A stretch of DNA of 64,000 bases from Lacticaseibacillus daqingensis (GCF_003946115.1 NZ_RHOH01000004.1:1-64000); one strand, 5' to 3'. Shown: positions 1 to 7,635, numbered from the stretch's first letter. Notes: a model not told the origin generated them from the sequence alone. Numbers and translations: made by a program.

Positions 1-74
1 CGCCGACCTTGGGCAATTTCTTCGCCGAGTGGTGTCAAAAACTTCGCATTACTTGGTAAAGCTATATGCCGTCT

Positions 75-2825
75 TCAATCTTCTTCCGATGGATCCGATA
101 ATCCATAAATGGAATCAACGAACTTATCATTTCTCATGTGTGCTTTTCTCAAAGTAGCAGGCATGATAACAGGATCGTAGAGAGAGGCCAAACTTGTCTC
201 GTTTGAACTATTCTCATCACGAGCAGCTAAGATAAGCTCTGCGTATCTATCCAGATATCCTCGTTCATGAGCATTAAGTGGCGGTATTGGAAACGTATTA
301 TAAACCAACGTGTTCGAATACCGAAAATCACTCTTTAATCTTCCTCCAACCATCCGAAGCCACGCTGTATGCATTTTGGATTCCAGCAACGCAAATATTG
401 CTAGACTAGCATTAGATAGTTGAAAAGTGGCATCTGCCATGATGACGTTGCCTGTAAAATAACCCATGGGAACATACTCTCTTTGTATTGAAGAAACACG
501 GGGAATTGCCATAAGTGGCCCAAGGTCAACTCTGTCTTCATCAAATTGAGCCGGGTAGTCTGACAAAGCTATTGTGCTTTTTTTAGAGCTTTTCTTCCGA
601 AACTCTCTAATTCGTTCCAGCCTAGATTTAATTAGTGGAGTCGCAAGAACCGAGAGAGGTGCACCTTTGAGGTACAGAATTCGCCGCGGTGTGTTATGCA
701 AAAAATCCTTAGCACCGTAGTAGTCAAAAATATAGCGAGAGCTATCCGCACACACTTGAGTAAGTTGTTGTTCTTCTTCCTGAGTTAAAATAAAATTTCC
801 ATCATCAGTGGGTGAACTACCTTTCGTCATCTCTGGGAGACCAGATAGCTGAATCCTACTAGCCTCGATGATTGTTTGAGGAAGGTTGAGCAGATACTGA
901 TTGATGTGTGGAACTATTTTCTCGATTGGATCCGAATTGATAGACTCATAAGTGAACAGATGTGAAGCATCTACTGTTGACTTCCTAAATCCGATGATAA
1001 CAACATGCACCGCAGCACCATTGTTATCCCATTTGAAAGTTTGATGAGCAAAATTGATGTTAATTCCTTGTGCGAATAATGCTTTCCACAAAATTGTGGC
1101 TTGTTCGCCTTGACTAATTGAATTTGTCGCAACCAGTGCTGCTTGAATATTAGGGTTAGCTTGCATTGCTGATGCGGACTTAATAAACCAGCCACTTGCA
1201 AAATCAAGCTTTTTGTACCCTTTAATAGATTTAGTTGCGACTTCGTGTGACTTTTTCTGGTCAGCTGACTCAAGAGTATAGCCGAGGAACGGAGGATTAC
1301 CAAAAATAAAGTCCAACTCATTAGAGTAGAGTGGCTTCATGTGAAGCTCTTTACCTTTTTGTGAGAATACTTCAAACCAATCATTGGTTAAAGAATCGGC
1401 CCTAATGATGTTGGCACCGGCATGAAGCGGTATGCGGCGTACTAGTTCTCCAAAAAGTTCACTCGCTTCAACATTCATGAGATGATCCATCAACCACATT
1501 CCAACTCTGGCAATAGAAACGGCGTAAGCCTGAATTTCAATACCATAAAACTGGCTTACTTCGACTTTTATGTTCGTTGTGACAAAGTCAAATGATAGCT
1601 GCATACCACCTTGAACCTGATCCTTGATTAGTGCGTCAAGAATTTCATGTTCAAGTCGTCTTAGTTCACGGTATGCAACGATTAGAAAGTTACCTGATCC
1701 ACAGGCTGGATCCAAGAACTTTAGGTCGAGAATTTTTGAGTGTAACCGATTCAATGCCTTAGTTCGTGCGCCACCCGCGTTAGATGTGTGGCGGGCTACA
1801 TCAAACTCACGTCGGAGATCGTCCATGAACAATGAGTCGATAACCTTAAGAATATTCTTCTCCGAGGTAAAGTGTGCGCCTAGGTCATGTCGTTTCTCTG
1901 GATCCAATGCACCCTCAAACATTGAGCCAAAGATAACAGGGCTAATAACTGACCAGTCTTGATGCGAGGCATCAATCAGCGATTGACGAACGTCTGCGTT
2001 AAATGTAAGTCCTAAATCAGTTGTGAATTTCGCAATGTCTAACGCAAACAAACCACCATTGATGTATCCAAACTCACGCTTCTGGCCAATCCAATCGTGA
2101 TCACTAGTATTAAGCTGGCGGAATAATACCGTCAACTTCGATAGCAAATCGCTACCGTCTTCGGCTGTGTTCTCTAAAAATTCCTGAAAGACACCGTTAC
2201 GTTCAAAGATGCTGGTGTCGTCAGCAAAGAGGCAGAAAACAATTCTAGTCATCAGCAGACTAGCCGCGTTAGGCTGAACTCCAACATCTAAGATATGCCT
2301 GTAGATTGTTGAGATTTTACCAGCGGCTTTCGCGTTGACGACAGCTTGGTCTTCTTGCAGCTTCTGTTCATAGCCAAGCAGGAATGAGAATTCATCAATG
2401 TCTTTGACAAAGTCTTGCAGTGTTGTCGTCCAAAAATCCTTCGTTGCTGGATCACGTAAATAAAAGTGTTCAAAATCACACGCCAAAATGTACTTGGGCT
2501 TGTTCGCATCGTCGAGAGCGTATGCATAGCGGGCTGCTTGTTCGTATCCAGCATTGGGATTGTTGACAATCTTCACGCCTTGAGATTCCATTTCAATAAT
2601 CAGCAGTTTTGGTAGTAGCGAGTCAATCCGCTTATCGTGTCCGTCAATTTTTACCCGCCATTCATATCCAGCACGACTAACAGAACGTGAGATTCCAAAG
2701 ACCTCATAAAAATCGGCCATAAATTCACGATCATGCTGCCGTTCGGTCACATGTCCCTGTTCCACTAAGGAAAGCCAGTTCTTTTGAAACGTTAGTGCTC
2801 GCTGTAATAATGCATTCTTTTCCAT
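75..2825 (-). CDS. MmeI-like DNA methyltransferase / type II R-M fusion protein
   Basis: A 916-residue protein of the MmeI-like (type IIL) family, which joins an N-terminal PD-(D/E)XK nuclease to an N6-adenine methyltransferase and a target-recognition domain. The methyltransferase motif I DPACGSGNF lies near residue 370 and motif IV NPPF near 509. The nuclease region has D68 and E78, but the position expected to be lysine in the E-x-K motif is glutamate (E80, EMESQG), so cleavage may be lost while methylation stays. I chose the internal ATG at 2825 because the protein family begins at MEKNALLQRAL; a longer upstream frame looks spurious. The reading frame stays open past the TGA to the window edge (1-74) without a start codon. 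It is cargo of the element that ends at the tRNA-Ser gene and is visibly less GC-rich than the chromosome. It could act as a solitary methylase. Confidence 0.8.
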   Translation of the reverse strand: MEKNALLQRALTFQKNWLSLVEQGHVTERQHDREFMADFYEVFGISRSVSRAGYEWRVKIDGHDKRIDSLLPKLLIIEMESQGVKIVNNPNAGYEQAARYAYALDDANKPKYILACDFEHFYLRDPATKDFWTTTLQDFVKDIDEFSFLLGYEQKLQEDQAVVNAKAAGKISTIYRHILDVGVQPNAASLLMTRIVFCLFADDTSIFERNGVFQEFLENTAEDGSDLLSKLTVLFRQLNTSDHDWIGQKREFGYINGGLFALDIAKFTTDLGLTFNADVRQSLIDASHQDWSVISPVIFGSMFEGALDPEKRHDLGAHFTSEKNILKVIDSLFMDDLRREFDVARHTSNAGGARTKALNRLHSKILDLKFLDPACGSGNFLIVAYRELRRLEHEILDALIKDQVQGGMQLSFDFVTTNIKVEVSQFYGIEIQAYAVSIARVGMWLMDHLMNVEASELFGELVRRIPLHAGANIIRADSLTNDWFEVFSQKGKELHMKPLYSNELDFIFGNPPFLGYTLESADQKKSHEVATKSIKGYKKLDFASGWFIKSASAMQANPNIQAALVATNSISQGEQATILWKALFAQGININFAHQTFKWDNNGAAVHVVIIGFRKSTVDASHLFTYESINSDPIEKIVPHINQYLLNLPQTIIEASRIQLSGLPEMTKGSSPTDDGNFILTQEEEQQLTQVCADSSRYIFDYYGAKDFLHNTPRRILYLKGAPLSVLATPLIKSRLERIREFRKKSSKKSTIALSDYPAQFDEDRVDLGPLMAIPRVSSIQREYVPMGYFTGNVIMADATFQLSNASLAIFALLESKMHTAWLRMVGGRLKSDFRYSNTLVYNTFPIPPLNAHERGYLDRYAELILAARDENSSNETSLASLYDPVIMPATLRKAHMRNDKFVDSIYGLSDPSEED

Positions 2826-3006
2826 TTTCCATACCCCAATACTCTGGTTTGATGTTGCTGATGAACTGTCTGCGCAAAAAAGCCAGTGAGTGCTCAAGAT
2901 GGTTTTACCACCTCTCCTAATCCCTGGCCTCAAGCGCCTGCCAAACAGGGACGCCGTAATCATAAGTTTATGACGTTGGTGCCGTCAATCAAATTAGGCA
3001 TAGATT

Positions 3007-3327
3007 CTACGCCATGCTCGCCGGGCCAATCGTCAAGTTGAGTGGGCGACCCAGCGCATTTGCAAGTTTTGTTAACGTGTCAATGGAAGTGTTGTTACCA
3101 TTTTCAATACGAACGATCGTTGTCTTAGGAACCCCGGACTTGTCCGCCAGCTTCTGTTGGGATAAACCAGCTTCCTCGCGCGCTTCGAGCAACGCCATTG
3201 CACTTGCCATTTTGTTTTTTTCTTCATTGTAGACTTCACGGTACGAGGAATCTTTCATCATTTCCGCGAAGTAGGCGTCGAGATTAGCGGTGTGTTCCAT
3301 TGTGAATTCGTGCATGTCTTTACTCAT
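3007..3327 (-). CDS. HigA-like XRE antitoxin
   Basis: A 106-residue helix-turn-helix protein. The HTH spans about residues 50-100 (EEAGLSQQKLADKSGVPKTT then RIENG), preceded by an N-terminal helical arm rich in acidic residues. It overlaps the 3' end of the upstream toxin gene by 4 bases (ATGA type), the usual arrangement of a toxin-first HigBA pair, in which the antitoxin binds both the toxin and its own promoter. It lies between the toxin and the MmeI-like gene and belongs to the mobile element. Assignment to the HigA class rests on partner identity and gene order. Confidence 0.8.
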   Translation of the reverse strand: MSKDMHEFTMEHTANLDAYFAEMMKDSSYREVYNEEKNKMASAMALLEAREEAGLSQQKLADKSGVPKTTIVRIENGNNTSIDTLTKLANALGRPLNLTIGPASMA

Positions 3328-3695
3328 TTGTCGTCTTCCTCCTTGTAGGTTTGATAGAACTCAGCTCGTAGGTCGATTGCATGATCAATTTCTCGCTGTG
3401 GCGTCTTGTTTGTCTTCTTAGAGAAGCCGTGGGTGATGACATAATCACCGCCAGATACGTGAAAATACAAACCGCGCTGATAGGTTTTTCCTTGTCGTGA
3501 ACGCAACTCATATAAATTAGTTGTGAGCTTCTTGACCAGCAACCGTTGAGCTGCTTTTTGTAAGCCGAGCTCTTCCGTAGTATGGATGGCTAACTGTAGT
3601 TTTGCTCGTTCCTTGAGTGGCAGCGAGTCGAGAAATTCAATGAATTCCATGTGGCCGTTCGGCCGCTTGTAAGGTCTAAATTTTGGCTTTTCCAT
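3324..3695 (-). CDS. HigB/RelE-type toxin, phage Gp49-like family
   Basis: A 123-residue basic protein of the Gp49-like/HigB family, expected to be a ribosome-dependent mRNA endonuclease. The conserved core is visible: LYELRSRQGKTYQRGLYF, then YVITHGFSKKTNKTPQREI, which matches the family pattern of an ELR motif, a central strand and a GF.KK..KTP motif. It is the first gene of the toxin-antitoxin pair, with the antitoxin overlapping by 4 bases. The promoter -10 ends only 6 bases upstream of the start codon, so the transcript probably begins at or next to the ATG (leaderless). Its role in the element is probably post-segregational maintenance, by inference from context. Confidence 0.82.
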   Translation of the reverse strand: MEKPKFRPYKRPNGHMEFIEFLDSLPLKERAKLQLAIHTTEELGLQKAAQRLLVKKLTTNLYELRSRQGKTYQRGLYFHVSGGDYVITHGFSKKTNKTPQREIDHAIDLRAEFYQTYKEEDDK

Positions 3696-3701
3696 AATTA
3701 T

Positions 3702-3730
3702 ATTGTACCATATATTGAACCGGAAAACAA
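3702..3730 (-). promoter_or_regulatory. Promoter of the toxin-antitoxin pair
   Basis: Minus-strand -35 TTGTTT (3725-3730), 17-base spacer, -10 TACAAT (3702-3707) with an upstream TG (extended -10). The spacing to the toxin ATG at 3695 implies a leaderless mRNA. Two TATATTG copies lie in this stretch and could be part of an autoregulatory operator. Confidence 0.6.
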
Positions 3731-3783
3731 ATATGTGACCGTGCTGTGGCGAATCAGATTACTTGCAAGAAACCACGAAAGTT

Positions 3784-4302
3784 CTATTTTTGACTGTTGA
3801 TGATCGATTCGCGAGTTTCCTTTTCCATCTTGTCGAGGTACTCGGTCACATATCGCCGATCGAGCAAGTGCGCGACGTCACGGAAATGGTCGTTAGTCCA
3901 CATGTACATCTGAATGATTTGATCCAGAGTAGCGCGCTCCAGTTTCTCATCTCCGGCTTTGCGGGCGAGTTCTGCTTCCGCAAACATCTTCTGAACCATT
4001 TCGACGTGATCGACCAAGCCGTTAACGGAATGGTCTTGGTGTTCAAGCTTCTCTGATTGCCAGCTACGCCAGTCCGCGTCATTGAGATATAAGTCGTTGG
4101 GAGTGACTTGCAATGCCTTACACAGCTGCATGATGGCTTTAGCAGACGGTGCCGAAATCGCCCGCTCAAACTTAGACACGCTTTGCTCGATGCTACCCAT
4201 TGCATCAGCAAGTTCTTTTTGCGTCATGCCGCGTTCCATACGAATACGCTTAATATTTCTAGCGAGCTTCTTGTCGATACCTTCTTCACTTTTTCCGAAC
4301 AT
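3784..4302 (-). CDS. XRE-family transcriptional repressor of the element
   Basis: A 172-residue regulator with an N-terminal Cro/CI-type helix-turn-helix (about residues 12-68: RNIKRIRMERGMTQKELADA, then SVSKFERAISAPSAK) and a charged, mostly helical C-terminal half without a recognised enzymatic domain. It is divergent from the DUF3173-relaxase-integrase operon, which is the usual place for the immunity or induction repressor of an integrative element. An AAAGGAG ribosome site precedes the ATG. It carries no visible LexA-like or ImmA-cleavage signature, so how it is inactivated is not evident. Confidence 0.8.
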   Translation of the reverse strand: MFGKSEEGIDKKLARNIKRIRMERGMTQKELADAMGSIEQSVSKFERAISAPSAKAIMQLCKALQVTPNDLYLNDADWRSWQSEKLEHQDHSVNGLVDHVEMVQKMFAEAELARKAGDEKLERATLDQIIQMYMWTNDHFRDVAHLLDRRYVTEYLDKMEKETRESIINSQK

Positions 4303-4335
4303 GGGTTGATTTCTCCTTTGTGTGGCCTTACTTGA

Positions 4336-4364
4336 AGCTTAATGAAACCCATTGAAAGTGTCAA
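4336..4364 (-). promoter_or_regulatory. Repressor-gene promoter
   Basis: Minus-strand -35 TTGACA (4359-4364), 17-base spacer, -10 TAAGCT (4336-4341), 34 bases ahead of the repressor start codon. Confidence 0.55.
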
Positions 4365-4406
4365 GAAAGAATTAAACGAAACCTGTTTGCAATTTACCTA
4401 AAGAGG

Positions 4407-4435
4407 TTGATAAGTCTCTTAGAAGATGGTATGAT
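4407..4435 (+). promoter_or_regulatory. Rightward promoter of the mobilization/integration operon
   Basis: -35 TTGATA (4407-4412), 17-base spacer, -10 TATGAT (4430-4435) with TG one base upstream (extended -10). An AAGAG/CTCTT inverted repeat (4401-4405 and 4416-4420) overlaps the -35, and a perfect palindrome lies just downstream at 4447. These are plausible binding sites for the divergent XRE repressor. Confidence 0.6.
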
Positions 4436-4446
4436 TCAGCCATAGC

Positions 4447-4459
4447 AGGTTATAAACCT
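4447..4459. promoter_or_regulatory. Candidate repressor operator (AGGTT-ATA-AACCT)
   Basis: A perfect 5+5 palindrome 11 bases downstream of the -10 of the rightward promoter and inside its transcribed leader, where a bound repressor would block transcription. Binding by the neighbouring XRE protein is inferred. Confidence 0.4.
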
Positions 4460-4494
4460 ATACATGTTAAATACAAACCAAAGAAGGTGATTAT

Positions 4495-4695
4495 ATGTTA
4501 GTCGACAAGAAGATGCTTATGCAGCTTGGTTTTTCCGGTTACAAAGCCGGTCAGATTATTCATCAATGCAAACTTAACTTGGTTGCAGACGGCCACTGCT
4601 TCTATGCAAACCGCAAGTGCGGCCAAGTCCCACTCCACGCTATCGTCAGTCTGTTAGGCTTCAATCCATTTGAAGATTTGGCAATGGTCACGTAA
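4495..4695 (+). CDS. DUF3173 family protein
   Basis: A 66-residue protein matching the DUF3173 pattern: an N-terminal helix with LMQLGFSGYKAGQIIHQCK, then GHCFYANRKCGQVPLHAIVSLLG. Members of this family sit next to integrase and relaxase genes in Tn916/ICE-type elements; their job is not established, and a role as a small DNA-binding accessory or excision factor is often presumed. An AAGAAGG ribosome site lies 7 bases upstream of the ATG. It is the first gene rightward of the repressor. Confidence 0.8.
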   Translation: MLVDKKMLMQLGFSGYKAGQIIHQCKLNLVADGHCFYANRKCGQVPLHAIVSLLGFNPFEDLAMVT

Positions 4696-4771
4696 CACCA
4701 CGCCGCCGCGCGCGGCGTGCAGCGCAAAAGCCGCTAGCGCGAGCGGCGGCGGTCGGCGTTAGCCGGACGCC
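4696..4771. repeat. GC-rich inverted repeats flanking oriT
   Basis: Three consecutive hairpin-forming repeats: CACGCCG/CGGCGTG, GCCGCT/AGCGGC, and a shorter GGCG-centred one. They abut the oriT core and are far more GC-rich than the rest of the element. Such repeats beside a nick site commonly help relaxosome assembly or strand reclosure; one could also terminate transcription of the DUF3173 gene, although no T-run follows. Confidence 0.5.
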
Positions 4772-4774
4772 CAA

Positions 4775-4798
4775 GCCCCCGTATTCTAACAGGGGGGC
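4775..4798 (+). other. oriT core (MobT-type nick site)
   Basis: The stretch has a C5 arm, a central GTATTCTAACA and a G6 arm (GCCCCC / GGGGGGC). CTAACAGG between C- and G-runs is the hallmark of the origin of transfer used by MobT relaxases of ICEBs1 and Tn916/ICESt3-type elements. It lies just upstream of the relaxase gene, the expected place. Identification is by recalled motif similarity. Confidence 0.75.
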
Positions 4799-4803
4799 AC
4801 AAA

Positions 4804-4905
4804 ATGACAATCACAATCCGAAACGAGGCAGAAAACACACGCGATTCGCCGCCCAACGCGGTAATCTACCGTTCACAGCTGGCGAAATCAGAGCACATGA
4901 GGTGA
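4804..4905 (+). CDS. Possible 33-residue leader ORF before the relaxase
   Basis: A short frame beginning MTITIRNEAENT and ending with a TGA at 4903-4905, three bases before the relaxase ATG. The G-run of the oriT core, 6 bases upstream of this ATG, would serve as its Shine-Dalgarno. It could couple translation to the relaxase. No homolog is recognised, and it may be chance. Confidence 0.35.
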   Translation: MTITIRNEAENTRDSPPNAVIYRSQLAKSEHMR

Positions 4906-4908
4906 GCA

Positions 4909-6135
4909 ATGGATAAAACAATGATGAATGGCCGCGATTACACTGGACACGGCTGGTTGGTGGAATTTTGCCGACAAATGAAAGCTGCTGGTATCAACCA
5001 GACGCAACTTTCGGCACAATTAGGCATGACACGATCTTACGTCAATCGACTATTAAATGGACGCTGCGTAATTACAGAAGAAATGCAACGGCGCCTGGGC
5101 CACGCACTTCTAGGCCTAACAAACCGTGATTCGATGTTTATTTTAGTCGATTACGTGCGAGTGCGATTCAATACACAAGACGCCGAGTATGTGTTCAAGA
5201 AACTATTTCCAATGAACAGAGATTTCTTCTCCTTAACGGAAAAGGCGTTTTACGGGTTCGACTACACGATTCAGCGTGGCGATATTTCGATCATGAGTAC
5301 ACGTCCGGGTGGCCCAAACGCCTATCTGGGAACAATGGTTGAAATGCACGGCTCAGGTTGCCGCCAACTAGAGGCGGTGCTTGTTCGAGATGGGCTAACT
5401 TGGTTCGACTTTTTTCAAGCCTGCGATGACCTAACCGGGATCTACAAACGGGTTGACTTCGCCATCAATGATACCGTCGGGATTATCGACATTCCCCACT
5501 TGATTCAAAAAGTCGAAAAAGAAGAGCTAGTGAGCTTGTTCAAAAGTAAAGGCGCAATCGAAACTATTAAGAAAGGTTGCGTTGGTAAAACCGTTCAATT
5601 CGGTTCGCCGCAAAGTTTGGTGCAAATGATTGGCTACCAAAAGGACATTGAGCAATATTTCAAAAATAAAATCGACTATCCAGAGGATTCTCCAATCCTC
5701 AACCGGTTCGAAGTCCGGCTTCGCGACCAGCGTGCTCAAAAAGCCATGAAAGAATTGCTGGCCTGCCAAGACGCCGAAGCAGTCGTCTTCGGGATCATCA
5801 ACCATTACTTGCGGGTCGTCACGCCAGAAGGCTCAAAGAAATTGGCCGATTGTCCACTCGATCCAGACTGGCAAACGTTTATCGGCGATAACCGTAATCG
5901 CTTGAAGCTGGCAATGCGGCCAGAACCGATCACGATGGATAGCGTGCTGAACTGGCTGACCAAGCAAGTTGCCCCTAGCCTAAAAATGGTTCAGCAAGTC
6001 GATTCGTTCAACGGTACCGATATGATCGCGGACATGATCAACGATGCGGAATTATCGCCGCAACAAAAGACCCTACTCAAGGAGGTACTCGAACAAGCGC
6101 AACATGAAAACGAAAAAAAACAAAGCAACGAATGA
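4909..6135 (+). CDS. mobT: MobT-family relaxase / Rep_trans initiator
   Basis: A 408-residue protein. Residues about 20-65 form a helix-turn-helix (GINQTQLSAQLGMTRSYVNR, then LLNG), followed by a Rep_trans (rolling-circle initiator) domain with the conserved strand motif YKRVDFAIND near residue 185. This HTH plus Rep_trans architecture defines MobT relaxases such as Tn916 Orf20 and ICEBs1 NicK, which nick oriT covalently through a tyrosine to start transfer and rolling-circle replication. The oriT core lies about 110 bases upstream. GAGG is 6 bases ahead of the ATG. No coupling protein or type IV secretion genes follow, so transfer would need a helper element. Confidence 0.85.
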   Translation: MDKTMMNGRDYTGHGWLVEFCRQMKAAGINQTQLSAQLGMTRSYVNRLLNGRCVITEEMQRRLGHALLGLTNRDSMFILVDYVRVRFNTQDAEYVFKKLFPMNRDFFSLTEKAFYGFDYTIQRGDISIMSTRPGGPNAYLGTMVEMHGSGCRQLEAVLVRDGLTWFDFFQACDDLTGIYKRVDFAINDTVGIIDIPHLIQKVEKEELVSLFKSKGAIETIKKGCVGKTVQFGSPQSLVQMIGYQKDIEQYFKNKIDYPEDSPILNRFEVRLRDQRAQKAMKELLACQDAEAVVFGIINHYLRVVTPEGSKKLADCPLDPDWQTFIGDNRNRLKLAMRPEPITMDSVLNWLTKQVAPSLKMVQQVDSFNGTDMIADMINDAELSPQQKTLLKEVLEQAQHENEKKQSNE

Positions 6136-6232
6136 ACGTGATTGCACGCACCCGATACTTTGCCCTAGACAAGCCAAGTATATCATGGTCAACGACCAAA
6201 GCAAGCGTGCCTTCAATTATTTGGAGGTATGA
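6104..6232 (+). CDS. Possible 42-residue protein between relaxase and integrase
   Basis: A basic frame starting MKTKKNKATNERDCTH that overlaps the relaxase end by 32 bases and stops 1 base before the integrase start. Excisionases often occupy this slot. The nearest AGGAGG is 18 bases upstream, too far for an ideal ribosome site, and I recognise no family. Low confidence. Confidence 0.25.
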   Translation: MKTKKNKATNERDCTHPILCPRQAKYIMVNDQSKRAFNYLEV

Positions 6233-6233
6233 A

Positions 6234-7352
6234 ATGAGCATTACCCAAGCACCTAATGGCACGTATGTTGTCAGTGTCTCCTTTGGCACTGATCCCGTCA
6301 CCGGCAAGCGCCGCCGCAAGAAGAAACAAGGCATTCATTCAATGACGGCTGCCCGCGAAGTTGAAAAGGAGATGATGCGAACTAGCGTCGACCGGCTGTT
6401 CAATCAAGAAACGGTCACCTTCGACGAATTGTTCGAGCGTTACGTGAATCGCGTGAAGATCCACATTAAACCGTCCTACTTGCAGTCGCAGCGTGCTGTG
6501 TACAAGCGCTATATCCAGACGTTCTTCGTCAATGCCGATATTAAGCGCCTGACCAGCGAGCATATCCGCGACTTTCAAGAATGGCTCACCGAAGAACGTG
6601 ATTTGAGCAACAACACCAACAACAAGACCTTGATTGAGTTGAAGCTGATACTCGACGTCGCCGTTGAGGAGAAAGTGATCATCGAAAATCCTTGTGTTGG
6701 CGTGAAGAAGCTCAAAATTGAACGCAAGAAAATGGAGTTCTACACGCCAGATGAATTTCATGCCTTTACCAAGCTGATTCATCTGCCAGAGGAATTCGAC
6801 TGGTATGTATTGTTCTCGCTGCTATTCTTCTCCGGCTTGCGAGTCGGCGAACTCTGTGCGCTGGATTGGTCAGATCTCGACTTCAAACGCAAAGAGCTGA
6901 CTGTCAGCAAGTCGGTGTTCCGACGCGGCGGCGTGGATATCATTACCCCGCCGAAGTCCAAGGCAAGCAATCGTCGTATTAGCCTCAACCAAGGCATGAT
7001 TGCTTTGCTCCTGCAATGGCGTGAACAGCAACAGGAACTCTTCAAGCACGACTTAGCCCTCGACTGGAGCGAAGATACGCCGATGTTCCAAGCAACGCTG
7101 ATACGCCGCAACAAGCACACGATTCGCATGCGCTACAAACGTATCTGCAAGCGTGATCCCACGATGAAGCAGATTCGGATTCACGATTTTCGGCACTCGC
7201 ACGTCGCCTTGCTGATCGACCAAGAAACAGAGTACACAATCATCAAGGAACGACTGGGGCATGCCAGCATCGTCACAACGATTGACACTTACGGGCATCT
7301 TTTCCCAAATAAGCAACGCGAAACCGCCGATGCCCTCGATAAATTCTTCTAA
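6234..7352 (+). CDS. int: Tyrosine site-specific integrase
   Basis: A 372-residue phage/ICE-type integrase. It has an N-terminal arm-binding region (TYVVSVSFGTDPVTGKRRRK), a SAM-like core-binding domain (about 60-165) and the catalytic domain with the usual residues: R in SGLRVGEL (about 203), K in PKSKASNRR, H and R in HDFRHSH (about 315-318), H in LGHAS, and the nucleophile Y in DTYGHLF (about 352). The start at 6234 is set by GGAGG 6 bases upstream; an upstream in-frame ATG overlaps the relaxase gene and lacks such a site. It reads towards the 3' end of tRNA-Ser, 180 bases away, marking that tRNA as the integration site. Confidence 0.93.
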   Translation: MSITQAPNGTYVVSVSFGTDPVTGKRRRKKKQGIHSMTAAREVEKEMMRTSVDRLFNQETVTFDELFERYVNRVKIHIKPSYLQSQRAVYKRYIQTFFVNADIKRLTSEHIRDFQEWLTEERDLSNNTNNKTLIELKLILDVAVEEKVIIENPCVGVKKLKIERKKMEFYTPDEFHAFTKLIHLPEEFDWYVLFSLLFFSGLRVGELCALDWSDLDFKRKELTVSKSVFRRGGVDIITPPKSKASNRRISLNQGMIALLLQWREQQQELFKHDLALDWSEDTPMFQATLIRRNKHTIRMRYKRICKRDPTMKQIRIHDFRHSHVALLIDQETEYTIIKERLGHASIVTTIDTYGHLFPNKQRETADALDKFF

Positions 7353-7419
7353 AAGAAAGGTCTGATTATATGAAATTCCGTACACGTTTACCACCAAAAA
7401 CGGCGGTCTGATTTTTCGA

Positions 7420-7441
7420 ACTGGTACTGCACTGGTACTGG
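7420..7441 (+). repeat. Tandem 11-base direct repeat beside the attachment site
   Basis: Two adjacent copies of ACTGGTACTGS between the integrase stop and the tRNA 3' end. Short direct repeats here often are arm-type integrase or excisionase binding sites; that function is inferred. Confidence 0.4.
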
Positions 7442-7478
7442 AAGGCCGATTTCGACCCAAACAAGTGTTTGAAAGCAA

Positions 7479-7507
7479 CAAAAAACCGCAACCCAGAAAG
7501 GCTGCGG
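7479..7507 (-). terminator. Intrinsic terminator of tRNA-Ser
   Basis: On the minus strand, CCGCAGCC pairs with GGTTGCGG around a short loop and is followed by TTTTTTG. It begins 27 bases past the tRNA 3' end. It lies on the element side of the tRNA, so it would have been brought in by the insertion. Confidence 0.7.
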
Positions 7508-7533
7508 AACGCTGATATACCAACGTTTATGAA

Positions 7534-7620
7534 GGAGAGTACGAGATTCGAACTCGTGCGCCGGTATTAGCCGGTTCGACGGATTTCGAGTCCGTTGCAT
7601 TACCACTCTGCCAACTCTCC
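7534..7620 (-). tRNA. tRNA-Ser (anticodon CGA)
   Basis: An 87-base class II tRNA. Acceptor stem GGAGAGT/ACTCTCC, anticodon arm ACGGA-CTCGAAA-TCCGT with anticodon CGA reading UCG, a long variable arm (AACCGGC..GCCGG type), and T arm with GTTCGAATC. CCA is not encoded. The 3' half is the probable attB core of the integrated element. Confidence 0.95.
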
Positions 7621-7635
7621 ATAACAACAATGATG

